The notes under the pieces were generated by a model. It saw nothing but the letters and a program-made list of their open reading frames with translations. It was not told the DNA's origin and did not search any database. A program made the translations under genes and the position numbers. 33,918 nucleotides of DNA from an uncultured Prevotella sp. (GTDB lineage Bacteria; Bacteroidota; Bacteroidia; Bacteroidales; Bacteroidaceae): contig CALZDK010000002.1 in NCBI GenBank assembly GCA_945637645.1, forward strand, positions 1 through 33,918, given 5' to 3'. Shown here piece by piece: positions 27,234 through 33,918 of this stretch (position 1 is its first letter; the number at the start of each line of letters is the position of its first letter).

Positions 27234-29828
27234 ATGACATTCGACAAATTCACAATCAAGGCTCAGGAGACCGTCCAGGAGGCGGTGAACCTGGCACAGA
27301 GTTCAGGACAACAGTCCATAGAGCCTGTCCATTTGCTGAAAGCAATAATGACCAAGGCAAAGGATGTGACGGGCTTCATATTCCAAAAGTTGGGAGTGAA
27401 CGCCAAACAGGTGGATATGCTCGTGACGCAGGAGATAAGTCACCTGCCTCGCGTGCAGGGCGGACAACCCTATCTCTCTAACGACACCAACAACATTCTC
27501 CAAAAAGCCACAGACATATCACAGAAGATGGGCGACCAGTTTGTGAGCGTAGAGCCGATGCTGCTCGCTATTGTTGGAGCCAACACCACCGCAAGCCGAA
27601 TACTAAAGGACGCAGGATGCACGGAGAAGGAGATGCGCAAAGCGATAGACGAACTGCGCCAAGGACAGAAGGTGCAGTCGCAGTCGGCTGACGACAACTA
27701 CCAGAGCCTTTCGAAATATGCCAAGAACCTCGTGGAGGAAGCACGCCAGGGAAAACTCGACCCAGTGATAGGTCGTGACGACGAGATAAGGCGTGTGCTG
27801 CAAATTCTCTCGCGAAGAACAAAGAACAACCCTGTTCTCATAGGCGAGCCGGGTACGGGAAAGACAGCCATTGTGGAAGGCTTGGCAGAGAGAATTGTGA
27901 GGGGCGACGTGCCTGAAAACCTTAAGGACAAGCAACTCTTCTCACTTGACATGGGAGCTCTGGTTGCAGGAGCGAAATACAAGGGTGAGTTTGAGGAACG
28001 TCTGAAATCGGTAATCAACGAGGTGACAAAGAGCGACGGACGCATCATCCTCTTCATCGACGAGATACACACACTTGTTGGTGCCGGAGGCGGCGAGGGA
28101 GCCATGGACGCAGCAAACATTCTGAAGCCAGCACTTGCCCGTGGTGAGTTGCGAAGCATCGGTGCAACGACACTGAACGAATACCAAAAGTATTTCGAGA
28201 AGGACAAGGCTCTCGAAAGAAGATTCCAGACTGTGATGGTGGACGAGCCAGACGAGCTGAGCGCAATTTCCATACTTAGAGGCTTGAAGGAACGCTACGA
28301 GAACCACCACAAGGTGCGTATTCAGGACGATGCCTGCATAGCCGCTGTCCAACTGTCGGAACGCTACATCAGCGACCGTTTCCTCCCCGACAAGGCTATC
28401 GACCTCATGGACGAGGCTGCCGCCAAACTGCGGATGGAGCACGACTCTGTACCAGAGGAGCTCGACGAGACAACACGCCGACTCAAGCAACTGGAAATAG
28501 AGCGTGAGGCGATAAAGCGCGAAAACGACACGCAGAAGTTGGAACAGCTTGACAAGGACATTGCCGAACTGCGCGACAAGGAGAAACAATATCGGGCAAA
28601 ATGGGAAGGCGAGAGAGCTCTCGTAAACCGTATTCAGGACGATAAGCAGCAGATGGAGAATCTTAAGTTGGAGGCGGAACGTGCCGAACGCGAGGGCAAC
28701 TACGAGCGTGTGGCAGAGATACGATACAGCCGACTGAAGATGCTTGAGGACGACATCAAGAAGATTCAGGAGCAACTGCGTTCCACTCAAGACGGCGAGG
28801 CAATGGTACGCGAGGAGGTGACAGCCGACGACATAGCCGAGGTTGTGAGCCGCTGGACAGGAATCCCAGTAACACGAATGATGCAGAGCGAGCGCGAAAA
28901 GCTGCTACATCTTGAGGAGGAGCTGCACAAGCGCGTAATTGGCCAGGAGGAGGCAATATCAGCCGTGAGCGATGCCGTCAGACGTAGCCGGGCAGGTCTT
29001 CAAGACCCAAAGCGTCCTATCGCCTCGTTCATATTCCTTGGCACCACAGGTGTGGGAAAGACAGAGTTAGCGAAAGCGTTGGCAGAATATCTGTTCAACG
29101 ACGAGACGATGATGACACGTATCGACATGAGCGAATATCAGGAGAAGTTCAGCGTGACAAGGCTCATCGGTGCGCCTCCTGGATACGTAGGTTACGACGA
29201 GGGCGGGCAACTCACCGAGGCAGTAAGACGCAAACCATACTCTGTAGTGCTCTTCGACGAGATAGAGAAAGCTCACCCCGATGTGTTCAACATACTGCTA
29301 CAGGTGCTCGACGACGGTCGTCTGACCGACAACAAGGGTCGTACGGTAAACTTCAAGAACACCATTATCATAATGACGTCAAACCTTGGCAGTCAGATGA
29401 TTAATGAAGAATTAAGGAAGAAGAATGAAGACTCTTCTTTCGACCCAGAGTTCATCAATTCGCTCAAGAACAAGATTCTCGATATGCTGAAGCAGACGAT
29501 ACGTCCGGAATTCCTCAACAGAATAGACGAGACGATAATGTTCCTGCCTCTGAGGAAGGACGAGATAGCCAACGTGGTGCGCCTGCAGATAAACGCCGTA
29601 CGACGCATGCTCGAGCCACAGGGCTTCCAGCTCAACGTCACGGACGCAGCCATAGACGCACTTGCCACCGAGGGCTACGACCCGGAGTTTGGCGCACGAC
29701 CTGTGAAACGTGCCATCCAGCGCTGCATCCTCAACGACCTCTCCCGTAAGTTGCTCTCCGAGGAAGTGTCGCGTGAGAAACCGATAACGATAGATGCCGC
29801 AGAAGGACGTTTAGTTTTCAGAAACTAA
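27234..29828 (+). CDS. clpB: ATP-dependent disaggregase ClpB
   Basis: MTFDKFTIKAQETVQEAVNLAQ; two Walker A (GEPGTGKT, GTTGVGKT), middle coiled coil; AAAGGAG RBS at 27220. Confidence 0.98.
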   Translation: MTFDKFTIKAQETVQEAVNLAQSSGQQSIEPVHLLKAIMTKAKDVTGFIFQKLGVNAKQVDMLVTQEISHLPRVQGGQPYLSNDTNNILQKATDISQKMGDQFVSVEPMLLAIVGANTTASRILKDAGCTEKEMRKAIDELRQGQKVQSQSADDNYQSLSKYAKNLVEEARQGKLDPVIGRDDEIRRVLQILSRRTKNNPVLIGEPGTGKTAIVEGLAERIVRGDVPENLKDKQLFSLDMGALVAGAKYKGEFEERLKSVINEVTKSDGRIILFIDEIHTLVGAGGGEGAMDAANILKPALARGELRSIGATTLNEYQKYFEKDKALERRFQTVMVDEPDELSAISILRGLKERYENHHKVRIQDDACIAAVQLSERYISDRFLPDKAIDLMDEAAAKLRMEHDSVPEELDETTRRLKQLEIEREAIKRENDTQKLEQLDKDIAELRDKEKQYRAKWEGERALVNRIQDDKQQMENLKLEAERAEREGNYERVAEIRYSRLKMLEDDIKKIQEQLRSTQDGEAMVREEVTADDIAEVVSRWTGIPVTRMMQSEREKLLHLEEELHKRVIGQEEAISAVSDAVRRSRAGLQDPKRPIASFIFLGTTGVGKTELAKALAEYLFNDETMMTRIDMSEYQEKFSVTRLIGAPPGYVGYDEGGQLTEAVRRKPYSVVLFDEIEKAHPDVFNILLQVLDDGRLTDNKGRTVNFKNTIIIMTSNLGSQMINEELRKKNEDSSFDPEFINSLKNKILDMLKQTIRPEFLNRIDETIMFLPLRKDEIANVVRLQINAVRRMLEPQGFQLNVTDAAIDALATEGYDPEFGARPVKRAIQRCILNDLSRKLLSEEVSREKPITIDAAEGRLVFRN

Positions 29829-29847
29829 TATGAATATTAGAGTGTAG

Positions 29848-29880
29848 GAGGCAGGCCCTTTGTGGTCTGCCTCTTTTTTT
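29848..29880 (+). terminator. clpB intrinsic terminator
   Basis: GAGGCAGGCC-ctttgt-GGTCTGCCTC followed by TTTTTTT. Confidence 0.92.
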
Positions 29881-29948
29881 ATAAAAAGTTGGCGATTTAT
29901 TTTGTAGTTTCTGCAACTTTGCGTATATTTGCAGCCAAAATAAAAGCT

Positions 29949-32051
29949 ATGATAAACAAGCAACTCTTACAACCGGAATCTATTGTAATTATAGGTGGCT
30001 CCAACAACTACCACAAGCCTGGAGGAGCCATAGTGAGAAACATCCTTAACGGAGGCTACAATGGAACACTGCGTATAGTCAACCCAAAGGAGGACGAGAT
30101 ACAGGGCATAAAGGTGTTTCACGACATCAGCGAGCTGCCGCCAACGGAACTCGCTGTGCTTGTAATTCCTGCACCAATGTGTCCCAACACCGTAAAAGTG
30201 CTGGCGGAGACAAAAGAGGTGAAGGCATTCATCATCATCTCGGCAGGCTTCGGCGAGGAAACAGAGGATGGAGCGAAGCTTGAGGAAGAGATACTGGAAA
30301 CCTGCCGCAAGCACGACTGCGCTCTTATAGGCCCTAACTGCATCGGTCTGCTCAACAACCATCACCACAGCGTGTTCACCAAGCCCATTCCGCAGCTCAA
30401 CCCGCGTGGTGTTGACTTCATCAGCGGCTCAGGTGCCACGGCAGTGTTCATTCTTGAGTCGGCGGTGATGAAAGGTCTGCAGTTCAACTCCGTATGGTCG
30501 ATAGGCAACGGGAAACAGATAGGCATAGAGGACGTGCTGCAATATATGGACGAGAACTTCAACCCCGAAACCGACCCTACCATAAAGCTTCTATATATAG
30601 AGAACATCTCCAACCCCGACAAGCTCCTCTTCCATGCCAGCTCGCTCATACGCAAGGGCTGCCGCATAGCCGCCATAAAGAGCGGGTCGAGCGAGAGCGG
30701 AAGCCGTGCCGCATCGTCTCACACAGGAGCCATTGCCACCAGCGACTCCGCCGTGGAAGCCTTGTTCCGTAAGGCGGGAATAGTGCGTTGCTTCTCGCGC
30801 GAGGAACTGACCACCGTGGGCTGCATATTCACCTGTCTGCCACCTATCACCTCTCAGAGCTCACCACTCACCACTGAGCCTACCCTCTCACGTTTCGCCA
30901 TCGTTACCCATGCTGGAGGCCCAGGAGTGATGCTCACCGACGCACTGTCGAAGGGAGGTCTGCAAGTGCCGCAGTTCACTGGCGAGGCAGCCGAGGAGCT
31001 GAAGTCGAAACTCTATCCCGGAGCGTCGGTGGCAAATCCGATAGACATTCTCGCCACAGGCACTCCCGAACATCTTGCAACAGCGATAGACTATTGCGAA
31101 AACCGCTTCGACGAGGTGGACGCCATAATGGTTATATTTGGAACTCCTGGATTGGTGAAGCTCTTCGAGACCTACGATGTGCTTCACAAGAAGATACTGG
31201 AATGTAAGAAACCTATATTCCCCATCCTTCCCTGTCTCCACACGGCAGGACCCGAAGTGGCAGAGTTTCTGAAGAAGGGGCATGTGAACTTCAGCGACGA
31301 GGTTACCCTTGCCGTTTCGCTCTCCCGCATAATTTCCACTCCCAATCCCGCACGACCAGAGATAGAGCTATTCGGAGTGGATGTGCCACGCATTCGCGAC
31401 ATCATCTCCAGTGTCGAGAATGATGGTTTCGTTGAGCCAAACATAGTGCGACAGCTCTTCGAGAGTGCAGGCATTCCCATGGTACCTGAGAAGGTGAGCA
31501 ACGATAAGCAACAACTCGTGGAGTTTGCCGAAAAGACAGGCTATCCCGTTGTGGCAAAGGTGGTTGGACCGTTACACAAGAGCGACGTTGGAGGCGTGGC
31601 TCTCAACATCCGCAGTGCGGAGCATCTTGCACTGGAGTTCGACCGCATGATGAAGATTGAAGGCGCACACTCAGTAATGGTACAGAAGATGCTTCGTGGC
31701 AAGGAGCTGTTCATTGGCGCAAAATACGAGACACGCTTCGGTCATGTAGTGCTTTGCGGCATGGGCGGCATATTTGTAGAAGTGCTGAAGGACGTGTCGA
31801 GCGGTCTTGCTCCGCTTAGTTACGAGGAAGCCTCATCTATGATTCACTCCCTGCGCGCCTACAAGATCATCCGTGGCACACGCGGTCAGCAAGGCATCAA
31901 CGAGAAGAAATACACTGAAATAATTGTACGTCTCTCCACCCTACTCCGCTTCGCCACCGAGATAAAGGAGCTGGACATCAATCCATTGCTCGCCGATGGC
32001 GACGACATAGTGGCAGTGGATGCGAGAATAAGAATTGAGAAAAACAAATAG
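29949..32051 (+). CDS. Acyl-CoA/acetate-CoA ligase, NDP-forming (CoA-binding + ATP-grasp)
   Basis: LLQPESIVIIGGSNNYHKPGGAIVRNIL; PNCIGLLN; SGSGATAV; C-terminal ATP-grasp YPVVAKVVGPLHKSDVGGVALNI; ORF-track start lies in clpB terminator, so ATG 29949 preferred. Confidence 0.93.
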   Translation: MINKQLLQPESIVIIGGSNNYHKPGGAIVRNILNGGYNGTLRIVNPKEDEIQGIKVFHDISELPPTELAVLVIPAPMCPNTVKVLAETKEVKAFIIISAGFGEETEDGAKLEEEILETCRKHDCALIGPNCIGLLNNHHHSVFTKPIPQLNPRGVDFISGSGATAVFILESAVMKGLQFNSVWSIGNGKQIGIEDVLQYMDENFNPETDPTIKLLYIENISNPDKLLFHASSLIRKGCRIAAIKSGSSESGSRAASSHTGAIATSDSAVEALFRKAGIVRCFSREELTTVGCIFTCLPPITSQSSPLTTEPTLSRFAIVTHAGGPGVMLTDALSKGGLQVPQFTGEAAEELKSKLYPGASVANPIDILATGTPEHLATAIDYCENRFDEVDAIMVIFGTPGLVKLFETYDVLHKKILECKKPIFPILPCLHTAGPEVAEFLKKGHVNFSDEVTLAVSLSRIISTPNPARPEIELFGVDVPRIRDIISSVENDGFVEPNIVRQLFESAGIPMVPEKVSNDKQQLVEFAEKTGYPVVAKVVGPLHKSDVGGVALNIRSAEHLALEFDRMMKIEGAHSVMVQKMLRGKELFIGAKYETRFGHVVLCGMGGIFVEVLKDVSSGLAPLSYEEASSMIHSLRAYKIIRGTRGQQGINEKKYTEIIVRLSTLLRFATEIKELDINPLLADGDDIVAVDARIRIEKNK

Positions 32052-32053
32052 CA

Positions 32054-32959
32054 ATGGAATACAATTACACTGACGAAGAAAAGGCGCAACGCAAGAAAAT
32101 GAAGCGCAAGCAAATGGTGAAGGACTATTTCTTCATCACTGTCGGCATTTTCCTCTATGCCACAGGTTTCAATGCTTTCATATTGCCAGAGAAAGTCGTT
32201 ATGGGTGGCATGACCGGTGCCTGCTCATTGCTCTACTATGCTTTCGGCCTTCCACCTGGCGTGATGCTTTGGTTTATGAACGTGGCACTGCTCGTTCTTG
32301 CCTACAAAGCACTGTCGAAACAGTTTGTACTGCGCACGATAGTAGGCGTTACCATAATGTCCATCTTCATCGATGCCCTCCGCCCAATCTTCATGAACAA
32401 TCCCATCATCACGGCTGGCGAAGACAAGTTCATGCATGTGCTTATTGGAGGTATGTTGGGCGGAGCCGGACTTGGTATTGTCTTCTCCCACAACGGTTCA
32501 ACAGGAGGCACCGACATACTTGTAGCCCTGCTTGGCAAATACACCCGAATGAGTTTCGGACGTGCCATGCAGATGATAGACATGTGTATCATCGCCTCTT
32601 CCTATTTCCTCTTCCACAGCACCGAGACGATCGTCTATGGTCTGTGCTTCACCTTCGTGGCAGCCTACGTCTGCGACTATATCATCAACGGTACTCGTCA
32701 GACAGTGCAGTTCCTCATTATCTCGAAGAAATATGACGAGATAGCCAACATCGTCAACGAGCGCATGCACCGTGGAGTGACTGTATTGTCAGGAACAGGT
32801 TGGTTTAAGAAAAGCGACGTGAAGATACTCATCATCTTGACAAGAAAATACGAGTCGCAGGAAGTGTTCAACACCATAAAGCGCATCGACCCCAACGCTA
32901 TGGTCTCGCAGTCGTTCTGCCAAGGTGTGTTTGGCGAAGGTTTCGACAAAATAAAGTAA
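32054..32959 (+). CDS. YitT family membrane protein (DUF2179 C-terminus)
   Basis: FFITVGIFLYATGFNAFILPEKVVMGGMTGACSLLYYAFGLPPG...GSTGGTDILVALL...C-terminal DUF2179-like domain. Confidence 0.92.
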   Translation: MEYNYTDEEKAQRKKMKRKQMVKDYFFITVGIFLYATGFNAFILPEKVVMGGMTGACSLLYYAFGLPPGVMLWFMNVALLVLAYKALSKQFVLRTIVGVTIMSIFIDALRPIFMNNPIITAGEDKFMHVLIGGMLGGAGLGIVFSHNGSTGGTDILVALLGKYTRMSFGRAMQMIDMCIIASSYFLFHSTETIVYGLCFTFVAAYVCDYIINGTRQTVQFLIISKKYDEIANIVNERMHRGVTVLSGTGWFKKSDVKILIILTRKYESQEVFNTIKRIDPNAMVSQSFCQGVFGEGFDKIK

Positions 32960-33491
32960 CGTCCTTCCACACGTCGCCAAGCAAGGCAGCACCTCCGAAT
33001 CCCATAGCCTCCACAAGGGGTATTCTCTCCCATGAAATGCCGCCAAGAGCAATCACGCTGTCATCTATGACACCGCTCTTTGCGGCATTTTCTATGTCCA
33101 TATGCGAGAATGCCGAATGGTAGCCTTGCTTCGATATGCTGTCGAAAATGGGACTCATGAAAACGTAGTCACACTTTAGTTTACGCTCCGCCACCTCCTC
33201 TATTGAATGGCACGAAGCGGACAACTTAGGCACCTTGACCAATGGCACATTTGGGTTCCTTCCGTTAAGGTGTACTCCGCAGCCATACTCCGAGGCAAGA
33301 CAATGACAATCGTGTAGCGACAGTTTCCCATACCACCTACTGTCTATTGCCTCTATCAGTTCACGATGTTCCTCCACCGAAGCTCCCGGCTTGCGTATAT
33401 GCACCCTGTCAACTCCATTCTCAAATAAGGAGTTAATAAACATGCCCTCGTCCGTAATGAACTGTGGGAGAGTAATTACCATTATTTGCAT
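32898..33491 (-). CDS. Thiamine phosphate synthase / TenI-like protein
   Basis: FENGVDRVHIRKPGAS...LSLHDCHCLASEYGCGVHLN...YVFMSPIFDSISKQGY...VIALGGIS TIM-barrel phosphate-site motifs; alternative start 33482. Confidence 0.85.
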   Translation of the reverse strand: MQIMVITLPQFITDEGMFINSLFENGVDRVHIRKPGASVEEHRELIEAIDSRWYGKLSLHDCHCLASEYGCGVHLNGRNPNVPLVKVPKLSASCHSIEEVAERKLKCDYVFMSPIFDSISKQGYHSAFSHMDIENAAKSGVIDDSVIALGGISWERIPLVEAMGFGGAALLGDVWKDVTLFCRNLRQTHLGRTTARP

Positions 33492-33859
33492 TACCGTTTA
33501 TTTTTAATTTCAATAATCTTGTTAACAATCGATTGTGGTTGTTCAAAAACCACCTTGTTTTCAAATCTGATAATATTTATTCCGTAATACTGTAACAAGA
33601 ATTTTTCCCTATCAATATCATTCTCTTTAGCACCACCATAATAATGATAATCTCCATCCAACTCTATACCTAATTTCAACTGAGGACAATAAAAATCAAT
33701 AATATATCTATCAACACTATATTGCCTACGAAAAGACATACCATCAATATGTTTGCCCTTAAGCAGTTTCCACAATGTACATTCTGCAGGAGTACTATTT
33801 TTGCGTAACTGCCTTCTAAAGTACTTCATTTCTGTTTGATTCTTCTTATGTTCTGACAT
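33491..33859 (-). CDS. DUF559 domain protein (PD-(D/E)XK nuclease-like fold)
   Basis: LRKNSTPAECTLWKLLKGKHIDGMSFRRQYSVDRYIIDFYCPQLKLGIELDGDYHY. Confidence 0.9.
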   Translation of the reverse strand: MSEHKKNQTEMKYFRRQLRKNSTPAECTLWKLLKGKHIDGMSFRRQYSVDRYIIDFYCPQLKLGIELDGDYHYYGGAKENDIDREKFLLQYYGINIIRFENKVVFEQPQSIVNKIIEIKNKR

Positions 33860-33918
33860 AGTAAAAAAATAATAACCCTTACAGAATCGATATACACTAT
33901 GAAGAATCTACGCAGTGC

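Noticed and set aside
27942-28790. 282-aa - strand ORF antisense to clpB
   Set aside because: Shadow ORF of a highly conserved gene; translation is Leu/Val/Cys-rich without recognisable motifs, and no promoter was seen
29862-29948. N-terminal extension of the acyl-CoA synthetase ORF in the track
   Set aside because: It starts inside the clpB terminator and its peptide (MVCLFFYKKLAIYF...) is not homologous-looking; ATG 29949 begins the conserved domain
1-33918. tRNA, rRNA, transposase, integrase, CRISPR-Cas or toxin-antitoxin modules
   Set aside because: No supporting ORF products, terminal inverted repeats, regularly spaced repeat arrays or tRNA-like cloverleaf were seen by eye; tRNAscan-SE and Infernal would be needed to exclude RNAs formally

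Overview
The window looks like a Bacteroidetes chromosome segment, most likely Prevotella-like, judged from TTTG-N19-TAnnTTTG promoters and protein character. It carries about 27 supportable CDSs and I found no rRNA, tRNA, CRISPR array or mobile element. Housekeeping genes: class I fumarase, LemA/TPM pair, rpsP, lepA, yebC-like, pheT, clpB, an NDP-forming acyl-CoA synthetase, a YitT-family protein and a ThiE/TenI-like protein. Interspersed with these are cell-surface polysaccharide genes: two glycosyltransferases next to a DPP-IV-like peptidase, a Wzx-like flippase, an initiating sugar transferase, and a GT2-glf-GT2-GT4-GT2 cluster between pheT and clpB. Two pectin-related genes are also present (uxaB, GH53 galactanase). 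The strongest non-coding observation is a near-perfect sigma-54 (-24/-12) promoter upstream of clpB, preceded by two identical 13-mers spaced exactly 21 bp apart. Other items of interest are a likely GT8 gene remnant (or coupled 20-aa leader ORF) upstream of a GT2 gene, intergenic-like low-complexity inserts inside clpB and the acyl-CoA synthetase gene, and a terminator hairpin that encodes the stop codon of the sugar transferase gene. I did not find clear evidence of a wholly new multi-gene system.
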